In this document: positions 17,535 through 27,258 of the stretch, piece by piece | Position numbering within the stretch: position 1 is the stretch's first letter | Layout: every line of letters starts with the position of its first letter | NCBI RefSeq assembly: GCF_003026215.1 | Contig: NZ_PYOC01000002.1 | Location: 186,001-250,000, forward strand | Direction: 5' to 3' | Length of the DNA: 64,000 nucleotides | From: Photobacterium indicum | Lineage (GTDB): Bacteria; Pseudomonadota; Gammaproteobacteria; Enterobacterales; Vibrionaceae | The notes under the pieces: generated by a model | Seen by the model: the letters and a program-made list of their open reading frames with translations, nothing else | Told to the model about the DNA's origin: nothing | Database searches by the model: none | Translations under genes and position numbers: made by a program

Positions 17535-17708
17535 ATGTTTAAAATTTTTCCATTAATTTTTATCTGCTTGGGCATCTATCTCGGCCTCAACTACAACGAT
17601 GAAGTTGAAACAATTATGGATACTGAAACATTTGAAAAAATTCAAGAAAAAGTAGAAGAAGGTAAAGACGTCCTACTAGAAAGAATAGAAATATTAAAGG
17701 ATAAATAA
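17535..17708 (+). CDS. 57-residue membrane protein with coiled-coil tail
   Basis: The product starts MFKIFPLIFICLGIYLGLNY, one N-terminal membrane helix, followed by an acidic, heptad-like helix (TFEKIQEKVEEGKDVLLERI). The start lies 26 bases after the transglycosylase stop; its stop overlaps the next ATG (TAATG), showing translational coupling. No family is recognised. Position suggests a small adaptor or membrane anchor for the neighbouring products. It has no lipobox. Confidence 0.6.
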   Translation: MFKIFPLIFICLGIYLGLNYNDEVETIMDTETFEKIQEKVEEGKDVLLERIEILKDK

Positions 17709-18469
17709 TGAGTGATATAAATGCAGCAGACTTAACGGTTCCGACATTTAGAGACCAAGTTCAAAACAAATGGGCAAAAAGTATCGCTCTCGCCTCTGTT
17801 GTCTCTATTGCTTTAGGTGGATTCAATGACACCTTTGAAGCATTAGAAAAGATAGCTGATTTCAGCTTATCTCAACTTACTGATATCCCATCTCACCATA
17901 AGTTAGAGCGTATTTATATTCGAGCCTCGTCTGATGTTTTAAATGAAACATTTGGTGCCCCTGTATACATTAAACGGTCAAGTTCTGATGATGTAATCAA
18001 GTACTATTTAGACGAACAGTTTATTTTATCTGCAATTACTCGTGATGATGCAATTGTAGCGTTTTTAGTTTTTCCTAATAAAGGGTTTCAACCTACAACA
18101 CTTGAGCATGCTGGCGGTGAGTTGTTTTTCGAACAACCATTAGATAACATCGAAAGCGTTAATGATGTTCGTTCATCTTATGCAAGAACTGGAATTTACT
18201 ATATTGAAGAAAATAATGGCGGTGATTTTGGCTACCTATACTCTTCAATTAGTGGATTTAGTGAGTTTTTAATGCCGTCATCAGTTGATGATAAGAAACG
18301 CCTTTCTAACTTAACTGATGCACAAATGTTAGATGAGAATGTAATTGAGACTATTAAAGACATTAGAAAAAACATTAAGCCTAACTTTTATGGTTATAGC
18401 ACTCTTAGCCTAGCTACCTTAGAAGACGCAATTTTGTCTAATTCAGAATACAGACTTATTCATAAATAA
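17708..18469 (+). CDS. Unknown protein with one membrane segment, last gene of the envelope cluster
   Basis: The 253-residue product is not recognised with confidence. It opens with a short polar tail, then WAKSIALASVVSIALGGFNDTFEAL, a likely membrane anchor near residues 22-45. The rest is a soluble domain (IYIRASSDVLNETFGAPVYIKR, YYLDEQFILSAITRDDAIVAFLVF, STLSLATLEDAIL). It may be distantly like the ETEC_3214 family, which is a weak guess. It is translationally coupled to the 57-residue protein (TAATG). Confidence 0.6.
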   Translation: MSDINAADLTVPTFRDQVQNKWAKSIALASVVSIALGGFNDTFEALEKIADFSLSQLTDIPSHHKLERIYIRASSDVLNETFGAPVYIKRSSSDDVIKYYLDEQFILSAITRDDAIVAFLVFPNKGFQPTTLEHAGGELFFEQPLDNIESVNDVRSSYARTGIYYIEENNGGDFGYLYSSISGFSEFLMPSSVDDKKRLSNLTDAQMLDENVIETIKDIRKNIKPNFYGYSTLSLATLEDAILSNSEYRLIHK

Positions 18470-18511
18470 AACTTGCCCCTCAAGGCTACGAGAACATTCA
18501 CAATTTTCACT

Positions 18512-18545
18512 TGATGGTAAGGAATTTCAATATTTCTTACCATCA
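18512..18545. terminator. Hairpin after the envelope cluster
   Basis: A 14-bp stem with one G-U pair (TGATGGTAAG pairing CTTACCATCA plus three to four inner pairs) and a six-base loop lies 43 bases past the last cluster gene. No T tract follows, so it may stabilise the transcript rather than terminate it. Confidence 0.5.
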
Positions 18546-18730
18546 ACATAGACCGGTTTAAGTTAACTCTTTTGGGTTACAATTATCTTCAACTCTTCTT
18601 TATAAAATTCTTCGTGAAGAATACACTCTCCTCATAAGTACCTTCCTAAATTACTGACATTTAAAAATATTCATTCATTTCTTAAATATACTTTTTGATT
18701 ATTAGCAGGCTTGTTTTTTCGGAGGCTTTG

Positions 18731-20114
18731 GTGCATAAAAAGAATAATAAATTCAATGTATTTACGCGCAGCCACATCTTAATTTTATTAAGCCTTGTTC
18801 TTACGGGCTGTGATAGCAAAGAGCCTGCAGTGCAGCAACAACCGCAATATGATATTGGTTACACCACTATAGTGCCCCAAAATATAGAGCTTAAAGATGA
18901 AATACCTTGGCGCGCAAGTTTCACCTTACAGTGATTGGCGACAATTTGTGCAAAGCAACAATATTCAGCGTTCACAATTGTTCCCTAACATTGATTTATC
19001 AGCTGATGCTTCCAATCAACGGTTATCGTAAAATGTCAACGGAGGCAATTCCACCATTGACCGTCAGTACAGTGTTAATTTAGGTATCACCAGCTACGAA
19101 ATTGATTTTTGGGGACGAATTTCTAGCCTCGAAAAACAAGCATTAGAACAATACTTATCAACCATTGAAGGACGTCGAAATACACAGCTCACCTTAATCA
19201 GCAGCGTAATAGAAGCGTATTTGAATTTAACCACAACAAAAAGCCTATTGCAGTTAGCAAAAGAAACATTGGTTAGCCAACAAAGTTCGTTAACGTTAAC
19301 CCAGAAAAGCTTCCAAAATGGCGTTTCATCGGGGCTTGATGTCGCACAAGCCGAAACAACCGTTGCAACTGCATTGAAAGATGTCGCCCTCTTTACTAGC
19401 CAAGTTAATATCAATGCCTTGAATGTGTTGGTTGGGTCTCCAATACCTGATCACCTATTACCCCGTACTGGTGATCTAAATACCCTTTCACCTGTTGCTG
19501 TAGGTTTACCGTCACAGGTGTTATTGCAGCGTCCTGATATTATGGCCGCAGAGCACAACCTAATTGCTGCAAACGCCAATATTGGCGCAGCACGAGCCGC
19601 GTATTTCCCGACGATGTCATTAACGGCAACAGGTGGGATATTAAGCTCGGCAGCCGATGATTTATTTTCTGGTGATAGCCGAAGTTGGGTATTTTCACCC
19701 GCATTAAGCCTACCGATATTTAACTGGGGAGAATTAGACTCTCAATTGGATGTGGCGATTGCCGATCAACAGATTGCCTTGAATCAATACGAAAAAACAA
19801 TTCAAACTGCTTTTCAAGAAGTGGCCGATGCCCTTGCTAATCAAGCTACATTAGATGATCAACTTTCGACACAACAAATGCCCGTGGATGCCTCAGGCGA
19901 CAGTTTCCGATTATCAAATTTGCGCTTTAATGAAGGGGTCGATGACTATTTCACTGTGCTCGATTCGCAGCGGTCTTATTACACCGCGCAACAAGATTTG
20001 ATTACAACGAAGCTCAGTAAGCAACTCAACTTATTGACACTCTATAAAGTACTTGGAGGCGGTTGGGTCGAAACGGATGTTCCATTACCAGAAAAGCTAA
20101 CATTGCCAGAGTAA
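18731..20114 (+). pseudogene. Broken outer-membrane efflux lipoprotein (NodT/OprM type)
   Basis: GGAGG precedes a GTG start at 18731 and the product has a lipoprotein signal (ILLSLVLTGC). After IPWRASFTLQ it meets a stop; a different frame continues with SDWRQF. An internal part is missing before NIQRSQLFPNIDLSADASNQ, and a TAA follows. From about 19030 the outer-membrane factor frame is open to the end: SYEIDFWGR, LDVAQAETTV, LPSQVLLQRPDIMAAEHNL, and IFNWGELDSQLDVA. It thus has a frameshift or deletion and a nonsense codon. In life it would be the tunnel partner of an RND or MFS pump; no pump genes are beside it. Confidence 0.85.
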
Positions 20115-20149
20115 ACACAGCGCTTAGTCGAATATGGTTCATCAATACA

Positions 20150-20188
20150 CAAAGCCCGAATATACTTCTTCAAGATATTTGGGCTTTG
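20150..20188 (+). terminator. Terminator after the efflux pseudogene
   Basis: CAAAGCCCGAATAT pairs with ATATTTGGGCTTTG (one G-T pair) round an 11-base loop. The following T content is modest. It may serve both the pseudogene and, on the minus strand, the converging DUF805 gene. Confidence 0.65.
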
Positions 20189-20232
20189 TATTCTGTCAGT
20201 TGAATAACGAAATCACGAAAACCAACAGCCTT

Positions 20233-20249
20233 ATACCCAAGCTACATGC
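20233..20249 (+). repeat. Short copy of the TATACCCAAG repeat
   Basis: TATACCCAAGCTACATG at 20233-20249 matches the first part of the copies at 10034 and 20746. It overlaps the stop region of the DUF805 gene. Confidence 0.45.
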
Positions 20250-20631
20250 TGATTTGACCACTGTCATTATTATTTTCTTTAGGGTTTTCGCCATATTCAT
20301 TAGAACCGGGCTGGCTATCTTGAATGAAGAAATACAACAAAACCAATGCGCCAATTAAAGGTATTAAACCAATTAACATCCACCAGCCTTTGCGACCAGA
20401 ATCATGTAACCGACGTACCCCAACGGCAATACTTGGAATTAAAATAGCTAAAGAGTACAGAGAACTAAGAAGCCCTGATTCAGGTGTCCCTGGGGTGCCT
20501 AAAACACCATCAAGAATACCTAGGGCAATCGCAATCACAATATTAAATAGAAAGAAGTACCAATATTCTTGTCTTCTTGCTCGTCCTTGAAACACCGCAT
20601 ATTTTTTCAAAACTGCCAAATACCAATTCAT
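20242..20631 (-). CDS. DUF805 inner-membrane protein
   Basis: The start at 20631 (MNWYLAVLKKYAVFQGRARRQEYWYF) is chosen because DUF805 proteins begin this way; a longer reading from 20724 adds a non-conserved leader. The roughly 129-residue protein has the family signature FQGRARRQEYWYFFLFN, then a membrane helix, VGVRRLHDSGRKGWWMLIGLIPLIG, and a hydrophilic Asn/Gly-rich tail. Four membrane helices are expected. The function of DUF805 is not known. Confidence 0.88.
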   Translation of the reverse strand: MNWYLAVLKKYAVFQGRARRQEYWYFFLFNIVIAIALGILDGVLGTPGTPESGLLSSLYSLAILIPSIAVGVRRLHDSGRKGWWMLIGLIPLIGALVLLYFFIQDSQPGSNEYGENPKENNNDSGQISM

Positions 20632-20745
20632 TCTTTCACCTATTGATTCAACATAATTAAACACGTAAACACTGACAGACGTCCATAAAACTGAATGGCA
20701 TTCACAATGGATCACTTCGTTCACTAACAGTGTGTTATATCAGTG

Positions 20746-20778
20746 TATACCCAAGTCACCTCAAGATGCTTGGGTATA
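20746..20778. repeat. TATACCCAAG repeat copy forming a hairpin
   Basis: TATACCCAAG at the left end pairs with CTTGGGTATA at the right end round CACCTCAAGATG-like inner bases. It lies between the DUF805 gene and the YcgJ-like gene. The same core occurs at 10034-10058, where the right arm is lost. Confidence 0.65.
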
Positions 20779-20903
20779 GTACCAATAAAACGTCATACAA
20801 ATAATTTTGCACTTAATATTAATGCCACGCTATCGATATATGAAAATTATCATCAACTGCTACGCTTAATTTATGTCCCTTTACTATCAAAAAGCGAAGT
20901 ACC

Positions 20904-21290
20904 ATGAATACCATCCATTTGCATTCAATCCGAATTAAGCAACTTGTTACCTTAGCCTTATTAACGATATTGTCTGGTTCAGTATCGGCAGTGACTACTG
21001 AATTAACACCCCACATCTACTCACCATACAAAGGTGTAATATGTGATAAAAAAGCGGGATTTTGTGTTGATTCATTCGGTATCTCTATGGCATTTACCCA
21101 AGAATACTTAGGCAATGAAGCCCAAAAAGAGATGATGAAAGTGATCGACTCTGTTGGCACTAAAAACTTCGACACAACGCGTTATTCACTCAGTAATGGC
21201 GTTTTTTGTGATTCTCTTAAACAAGGCTGTTTCAAATCCCGTTTTAATGACACGCGAGAAGTAAAATTCTCTGACATATTATTCAACTAA
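20904..21290 (+). CDS. YcgJ family secreted protein
   Basis: The 128-residue product has an N-terminal signal peptide (LVTLALLTILSGSVSA). The mature part has two Cys-containing blocks: YSPYKGVICDKKAGFCVDSFGIS and YSLSNGVFCDSLKQGCF. This KGVxCDxxxGFC pattern with the YLG segment between is that of the YcgJ family, whose function is unknown. Four Cys probably make two disulfides in the periplasm. Confidence 0.78.
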   Translation: MNTIHLHSIRIKQLVTLALLTILSGSVSAVTTELTPHIYSPYKGVICDKKAGFCVDSFGISMAFTQEYLGNEAQKEMMKVIDSVGTKNFDTTRYSLSNGVFCDSLKQGCFKSRFNDTREVKFSDILFN

Positions 21291-21324
21291 ACGTATTTAA
21301 TTTAACTCTTTATAATCAAAGCAA

Positions 21325-22260
21325 TTAAAAGCACTCACGCATGGCTAAATATCGCTCTCTGATGTGTTCTATAAGCAAACGGATTTTCTGAGGTGGCTGC
21401 CGTGTAAACGGATAAACAGCATATATACCAAGCTTTTTACCCACGCGTTTAGGAAAAACATCAATTAGGTCACCTTCTAAAAAATCTTGATAGACCAAAC
21501 AACGAGGAACATAAGCTAAACCATAACCACCTAATGCCGCTTTTCGTAACGCCGCGGCATTATCGGTTGAAAAATTACCCGCGACTTTGACGATATAGTT
21601 GCCGTTATCCCCTTTGAATTCCCATTCAGATGCCCCTGTTGTTTGATACGCGTATTGCAAGCAATTATGATTAACCAAGTCTTCTGGTGTCACCGGTTTA
21701 CCCACACTAGCGATATAAGCAGGCGCTGCGCAAATCACCCATTGTGAATCGAGAATATGGCGTGCAATTAAGCTTGAATCTTCTAAGTATCCTGTTCGTA
21801 TCACCAAGTCATAACCATCTTCAACAAGATCAACAAATAAATTCTCAAGCGACATATCAACAGTTAATCCAGGATGCATACTGCAAAATTCGGCTACCGC
21901 ATCAGCTAACAATAAATCACCCGAGATAGTAGGCACCGACATTTTTACGTGCCCTGTAACACTTTCACCGTATCCATACACCGCATCAATAGCTTCTACC
22001 GCTGCCTGCTTCACATTTTTCGCACCTTGATAAAGTACTTTCCCTGCTTCACTGACCGTTAATTTACGTGTCGTTCGATACAAAAGCTGCACACCAAGGT
22101 CTTCTTCCAACCGCGCTATACGCTTACTAACAACTGAATTTGTAAGGGAATTAAGCTCTGCCACTTTACTAAAAGAACCCTGTTCTACCACCTGAGCAAA
22201 CAGGATAAGGTCATCTGTTTTTGCCATCATTAGTCCACTTTTGGAAATAATCTTTTTCAT
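21325..22260 (-). CDS. LysR-family regulator, probably of the lactate operon
   Basis: A LysR-type regulator with an N-terminal winged helix (DLILFAQVVEQGSFSKVAELNSL, VVSKRIARLEEDLGVQLLYRTTRKL) and a C-terminal effector domain of normal length. The start may be 22260 or the internal MMAKTDDLILF; both have weak sites. It is divergent from the L-lactate permease gene, the usual arrangement for a LysR that controls the neighbouring operon. The effector would be lactate or a related acid (inference). Confidence 0.88.
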   Translation of the reverse strand: MKKIISKSGLMMAKTDDLILFAQVVEQGSFSKVAELNSLTNSVVSKRIARLEEDLGVQLLYRTTRKLTVSEAGKVLYQGAKNVKQAAVEAIDAVYGYGESVTGHVKMSVPTISGDLLLADAVAEFCSMHPGLTVDMSLENLFVDLVEDGYDLVIRTGYLEDSSLIARHILDSQWVICAAPAYIASVGKPVTPEDLVNHNCLQYAYQTTGASEWEFKGDNGNYIVKVAGNFSTDNAAALRKAALGGYGLAYVPRCLVYQDFLEGDLIDVFPKRVGKKLGIYAVYPFTRQPPQKIRLLIEHIRERYLAMRECF

Positions 22261-22454
22261 TATTTCTCTATATTGAAAAAAAATAAAGGAGTACCGTTAC
22301 ATCAAGTTAACAAATGGATTACAAGGAGGCCTACAGAAAGCCGCATGTGAACATACAATATAACAACAAATAAAAATAACGATAAACGAATTTCACTCTC
22401 TTTTAAACATACCTATTACGACACAACAGCTGTACGAAGGAAGGAAACACAATC
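22261..22454. promoter_or_regulatory. Divergent promoter region of LysR gene and lactate permease
   Basis: This 194-base A+T-rich gap should hold promoters in both directions and the LysR binding site. No single T-N11-A palindrome stands out enough to be fixed by eye. GGAAGGAAA just before 22455 is the permease ribosome site. Confidence 0.5.
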
Positions 22455-24158
22455 ATGAATGATACCCTACTCGCGTTAATCGCATTTTCACCAATAATGG
22501 TCTCAGCCGTGTTGCTGGTCGGCCTGAACTGGCCAGCAAAACGTGCCATGCCTGTCGCCTTTGCGCTGACAGTTGTTGTGGCACTATTTTGTTGGGATAT
22601 GTCTGCCACTCGTGTTATTGCCTCATCCCTACAAGGATTAGCAATAACCGTTGCGGTTCTATGGATCGTCTTCGGCGCTATTTTCTTACTCAATACGCTG
22701 AAACATACTGGTGCTATCAGTGTTATCCGAAATGGATTCACCGATATCTCTGCCGACCGCCGAGTGCAAGCTATCATCATTGCTTGGTGTTTTGGTTCGT
22801 TCATTGAAGGTGCATCTGGTTTTGGTACACCTGCTGCTATTGCTGCCCCACTTTTAGTTGCCATCGGTTTTCCCGCTTTAGCTGCAGTCTTAATGGGGAT
22901 GATGATTCAATCTACCCCAGTATCATTCGGTGCTGTAGGTACACCCATCATTGTTGGTGTTAACAAAGGCCTTGATACCCATAATATTTCTGAAATTCTA
23001 GTTTCTGGCGGTTCAACGTGGGAGTTCTACCTACAGCAAATCACAACCAATGTGGCCATCATTCATGCAACCGTCGGTACATTTATTCCTGTACTAATGG
23101 CAATGATGCTGACTCGCTTCTTTGGCAAGAACAAAAGCTGGACTGAGGGGTTAGATATACTGCCTTTCGCTATTTTTGCAGGTTTGGCATTTACTGTACC
23201 TTACGCATTAACGGGTGTTTTCCTTGGCGCAGAGTTCCCATCATTGATTGGTGGTTTAGTGAGCCTCGCGATTGTGGTAACAGCAGCTAAAAAAGGCTTT
23301 CTTGTACCTAAAACAAAGTGGGATTTTGAAAACGAAAACAAGTGGCCTCAAGAATGGTTAGGCTCACTGAAAATGGATTTGAAAGACGATAACAAAAAAC
23401 CAATGAGCCTCGCGCTTGCTTGGACACCTTACGTATTATTGGCTGTGGTACTTGTAGCTAGTCGCGTTAGCGCTGATTTCAAAGGCTTCTTAACAGGTAT
23501 TAGCTTATCGTTCAGCAATATCTTAGGCGAAACAGGCGTTAATGCCGCAATTCAACCGCTATACCTACCGGGTGGAATTTTGGTTTTCATTGCATTACTT
23601 GCTGTTTTATTACAATCACGCAGTGTTAAGCCTTTAGCCAATGCTCTTCACGAATCAAGTAAAACACTGGTTGGCGCAGGTTTTGTATTGGTGTTTACCA
23701 TTCCGATGGTACGTATCTTTATAAACTCAGGTGTTAACGCGGCTGATTTAGCCAGTATGCCTGTAACCACAGCGCACTTTGCCTCAGGTTTGGTCGGTGA
23801 GTTCTTTCCCGCTCTTAGTGCCACTATTGGTGCGCTAGGTGCATTCATTGCAGGTTCTAATACCGTTTCAAATATGATGTTTAGTCAATTTCAGTTCGAA
23901 GTGGCGCAAACATTAACCATATCAAGTGCCGCGGTTGTTTCCCTTCAAGCTGTCGGTGCAGCCGCCGGTAATATGATTGCCATTCACAACGTTGTGGCGG
24001 CATCTGCCACTGTTGGGCTGCTCGGTCGTGAAGGTGCAACACTGCGTAAAACGGTAATCCCTACCTTCTATTACCTTGTTGCAACAGGTGTTATTGGTTT
24101 AGTGATCATCTATGGTTTCAATATTACCGACGCCCTGATGCTTGCTCAACAAGGTTAA
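22455..24158 (+). CDS. lldP: L-lactate permease
   Basis: A 567-residue lactate permease (LctP family) that imports lactate with protons. Visible family parts are [21 protein letters not shown] near the N-terminus, [40 protein letters not shown], and the C-terminal [18 protein letters not shown] and [21 protein letters not shown]. About 12-14 membrane segments are expected. It heads the lactate utilisation cluster. Confidence 0.95.
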   Translation: MNDTLLALIAFSPIMVSAVLLVGLNWPAKRAMPVAFALTVVVALFCWDMSATRVIASSLQGLAITVAVLWIVFGAIFLLNTLKHTGAISVIRNGFTDISADRRVQAIIIAWCFGSFIEGASGFGTPAAIAAPLLVAIGFPALAAVLMGMMIQSTPVSFGAVGTPIIVGVNKGLDTHNISEILVSGGSTWEFYLQQITTNVAIIHATVGTFIPVLMAMMLTRFFGKNKSWTEGLDILPFAIFAGLAFTVPYALTGVFLGAEFPSLIGGLVSLAIVVTAAKKGFLVPKTKWDFENENKWPQEWLGSLKMDLKDDNKKPMSLALAWTPYVLLAVVLVASRVSADFKGFLTGISLSFSNILGETGVNAAIQPLYLPGGILVFIALLAVLLQSRSVKPLANALHESSKTLVGAGFVLVFTIPMVRIFINSGVNAADLASMPVTTAHFASGLVGEFFPALSATIGALGAFIAGSNTVSNMMFSQFQFEVAQTLTISSAAVVSLQAVGAAAGNMIAIHNVVAASATVGLLGREGATLRKTVIPTFYYLVATGVIGLVIIYGFNITDALMLAQQG

Positions 24159-24212
24159 ACACAGCGTCACGTTTACAACACGCCCATGTTTACAAAGACC
24201 ACATTTTTCAGC

Positions 24213-24245
24213 ATAGGCTTAGGGAATAAAGCTAAGCCTATTTCT
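24213..24245 (+). terminator. Hairpin between permease and lldE
   Basis: ATAGGCTTAG pairs with CTAAGCCTAT round a 9-base loop, followed by TTCT. It is 55 bases past the permease stop and 120 bases before lldE; it may uncouple permease and enzyme expression. Confidence 0.55.
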
Positions 24246-24366
24246 ACACTGAAACCGTAAAAAGAAGCCCAAACTATTTCGTTATTCAGATCATATAAAT
24301 GCCCATAGTCACTGACTAAAAGTGCGCACTAGAATAAAGACTGAATAGCGATAAAGGAGAACACTA

Positions 24367-25119
24367 ATGCGTATCTACCCTGCAAAGCCGGTAAAAGTCT
24401 ATTTCTATGCTACGTGTTTAGTTGACATGTTTGATCCAGAAGCCGGTCTTGATGCCATTACATTATTAGAACAACAAGAGATCGAAGTGATCTTCATCGA
24501 AAAGCAAACTTGTTGCGGTCAACCGGCTTATAGCTCGGGTTACGATAAAGAAGCCAAACAAGTCGCGCAAAGCCAGATGGATCTCTTTACTGAAAACTGG
24601 CCTGTTGTCGTATTATCAGGCTCTTGTGGTGGCATGATGCATCATCACTACCGTCGTTTATTTAAAGACGATGAAAACCAAGCACACGTGGATGCTTTCT
24701 GTGATCGTGTATTTGAAATGACTGAATTTTTGGTTAACGTCTGTCGAGTAAAGCTCAACGATAAAGGAGAAAGCACGTCGGTTGTTATGCATACCTCATG
24801 CGCTGCTCGTCGTGAAATGAACGTGCACGTTACTGCAACTCAACTGCTTACTCAGCTCGATAATGTTGAAATTCGTGAGCAAGCCTATGAGAGTGAATGT
24901 TGTGGCTTTGGTGGTACTTTCGCAGTACGCCATCCTAATATAAGCCAAGCCATGGTCGAAGATAAAACTCGCCATTTATCAGATACCCAAGCCAGTGAAT
25001 TTGTCAGTGCTGATTGGGGCTGTTTGCTCAATATTAACGGTGCGCTGGAATACCAAGGTAAACCTATGCATGGCCGTCACCTTGCGAGCTTTTTATTAGA
25101 GCGAACGGGAGGAAAATAA
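24367..25119 (+). CDS. lldE: L-lactate dehydrogenase complex subunit LldE/LutA
   Basis: The 250-residue subunit holds two CCG (heterodisulfide-reductase-like) domains: TCCGQPAYSSGYDKEA near residue 46-60 and CCGFGGTFAVRHP near 180-190. LldEFG oxidises L-lactate to pyruvate and passes electrons to the quinone pool in the cytoplasm at the membrane face. AAAGGAG precedes the start; the next gene begins 1 base after its stop. Confidence 0.93.
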   Translation: MRIYPAKPVKVYFYATCLVDMFDPEAGLDAITLLEQQEIEVIFIEKQTCCGQPAYSSGYDKEAKQVAQSQMDLFTENWPVVVLSGSCGGMMHHHYRRLFKDDENQAHVDAFCDRVFEMTEFLVNVCRVKLNDKGESTSVVMHTSCAARREMNVHVTATQLLTQLDNVEIREQAYESECCGFGGTFAVRHPNISQAMVEDKTRHLSDTQASEFVSADWGCLLNINGALEYQGKPMHGRHLASFLLERTGGK

Positions 25120-25120
25120 G

Positions 25121-26581
25121 ATGAGCCAATCAAATAACGGTGTTCATATACAAGAACTGGCACCAGAACATTTTCATGACCAAGCTAAAGCGGCACTCGC
25201 CGATCCACAACTGCGTCAAAACTTTCGTGGCGCAATGGACTACTTGCAAGACAAACGCAAAACAGCTTTTTCTGATCCCGCAGAAGAAAAACACATTCGT
25301 GATTTATCTGAAGCGATTCGTCAACGTTGCCTTAGCAAACTGCCCGATTTACTTGAACAACTTGAAACCAATTGTACCAACAATGGCATTCAGGTGCATT
25401 GGGCTCAAGACGCTAAAGCAGCTAACGCAATTATTGCCGCTATCTCTCAACGCCATAATGCAAAAAGTATTGTGAAAGGCAAATCGATGGTGAGTGAAGA
25501 AATTGAACTCAACCATGAAATGGCAAAGCTAGGTATCGAGTGTTTAGAAAGTGATATGGGCGAATACATCGTTCAACTCGATGGCGATAAGCCCTCGCAT
25601 ATCATCATGCCCGCAATTCATAAAAACAAACAAGAAGTCAGTGATACGTTTGAGAAAAACCTCGATAACTTTACACCAACGCTCGATGTTGATGAACTGA
25701 TCCAAACAGGTCGTAGTCGTTTACGTCAAAAGTTTCATGATGCTGATATTGGCTTATCTGGCGTTAACTTTGCAGTCGCAGAAACAGGGTCATTGTGCTT
25801 AGTAGAAAACGAAGGCAACGGGCGTATGTGTACGACAGTGCCGAATGTACATATCGCCATTACTGGTATCGAAAAGGTGGTGGAATTCTTAACCGATGTA
25901 CCGCCTCTTTATAGCGCGTTAACTCGCTCAGCAACCGGACAAGCGATTACCACCTACTTCAATATGATCAGCTCACCCCGTCGTGATGGTGAATTAGATG
26001 GTCCTGAAGAAGTGCACCTTGTATTACTTGATAATGGCCGCTCGCAGGCGTTCCGCGATGAGGAAATGCGTAAAACACTGCAATGTATTCGTTGCGGTGC
26101 TTGCATGAACCACTGCCCTGTTTATACCCGTATTGGTGGGCACGCTTACGGCACCGTTTACCCAGGACCGATTGGTAAGATCATCTCACCCCATATGATG
26201 GGATTAGAAAAAACCAAAGATTTGATTACCGCATCAAGTTTATGTGGGGCATGTGGTGAAGTATGCCCAGTGCGGATCCCTATTCCTGAGATGCTACAAC
26301 GCTTACGCAATGAAGCAAAAAACCCGCCAAAACCCGATATGCCAGCGATGAGAGGGCAAGAAGCCGCAGCCAGTAAAGCAGAATCTTTGGCAATGAAAGG
26401 GTTTGCATTTGCAGCATCACATCCGTCAATTTATCACATGGGTACATGGTCAGCCACCAAGATGAAAGCCTTAATGCCCAGTAACCTAGGGCCATGGACA
26501 CAATGCCGAACAGCGCCTAAACCCGCCAGTAAAACCTTGCACCAATTAATCAAAGCTCGGAAACAGGGAGAAAAATCATGA
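25121..26581 (+). CDS. lldF: L-lactate dehydrogenase complex Fe-S subunit LldF/LutB
   Basis: The 486-residue subunit has the LUD domain (about residues 60-290, with KGKSMVSEEIELN and VAETGSLCLVENEGNGRMCTTVP). A ferredoxin-like part has two [4Fe-4S] sets: CIRCGACMNHCPVY near 325 and CGACGEVCPVRIPI near 375. It overlaps lldG by 4 bases (ATGA), typical of the coupled operon. Confidence 0.95.
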   Translation: MSQSNNGVHIQELAPEHFHDQAKAALADPQLRQNFRGAMDYLQDKRKTAFSDPAEEKHIRDLSEAIRQRCLSKLPDLLEQLETNCTNNGIQVHWAQDAKAANAIIAAISQRHNAKSIVKGKSMVSEEIELNHEMAKLGIECLESDMGEYIVQLDGDKPSHIIMPAIHKNKQEVSDTFEKNLDNFTPTLDVDELIQTGRSRLRQKFHDADIGLSGVNFAVAETGSLCLVENEGNGRMCTTVPNVHIAITGIEKVVEFLTDVPPLYSALTRSATGQAITTYFNMISSPRRDGELDGPEEVHLVLLDNGRSQAFRDEEMRKTLQCIRCGACMNHCPVYTRIGGHAYGTVYPGPIGKIISPHMMGLEKTKDLITASSLCGACGEVCPVRIPIPEMLQRLRNEAKNPPKPDMPAMRGQEAAASKAESLAMKGFAFAASHPSIYHMGTWSATKMKALMPSNLGPWTQCRTAPKPASKTLHQLIKARKQGEKS

Positions 26582-27258
26582 GTACGTCAAGAAATGCGAT
26601 TCTATCCCGTCTTCGTGACGCCAAGCCTGAAGCAAAAGCAATGGAAACCATCACCTATCAACCGTGGGTAAGCAACGATGCTCAACTCACAAGGCAACGT
26701 TTTATTGATGGTTTATCTGCCAGCCATGCTGAAATTATTTCAACAGATCGTGATGCATTAAATAACGTCATTAAAAACATCGTTGTAAGTAAGCAGTTTT
26801 CGCGCATCGCACTAGGCACCGCAGGTGAATTTCATTCCGATATAGTGAAAGCCACGCAATCATTAGAAACACCAGCAATAGAAACACAGCCATTAGAAAC
26901 AATGACGTTTGATTGCGACATCAGTGATTTGAAGTCAGCGCTATTTAATGATGTCGATGCCGGTATTACCCATTGCCGGGCGGGTATTGCAGATACAGGT
27001 ACATTAGTGTTGTGGCCAGACATTTCAGAACCAAGAACCCTTTCATTAGTCCCACCATGTCACATTGCCTTGATAAAACGCTCGACCATTGTTAGCAACT
27101 TTGCTGAACTCATAGTAACGCAAGCATGGCAGAACAATATGCCTACCAATATCGTCTTAGTTTCTGGTCCATCTAAAACCGCCGATATACAGCAAACACT
27201 GGCTTATGGTGCACATGGTCCAAGCCAGTTGGTAGTGATTTTGATTGAGGATATGTAA
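26578..27258 (+). CDS. lldG: L-lactate dehydrogenase complex subunit LldG/LutC
   Basis: The 226-residue LUD-domain protein has the family C-terminal features: AGIADTGTLVLWPD, EPRTLSLVPPCHIALI, and VLVSGPSKTADIQQTLAYGAHGPSQL. It is the third subunit of the LldEFG complex. It overlaps the next gene by one base (TAATG). Confidence 0.93.
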   Translation: MSTSRNAILSRLRDAKPEAKAMETITYQPWVSNDAQLTRQRFIDGLSASHAEIISTDRDALNNVIKNIVVSKQFSRIALGTAGEFHSDIVKATQSLETPAIETQPLETMTFDCDISDLKSALFNDVDAGITHCRAGIADTGTLVLWPDISEPRTLSLVPPCHIALIKRSTIVSNFAELIVTQAWQNNMPTNIVLVSGPSKTADIQQTLAYGAHGPSQLVVILIEDM

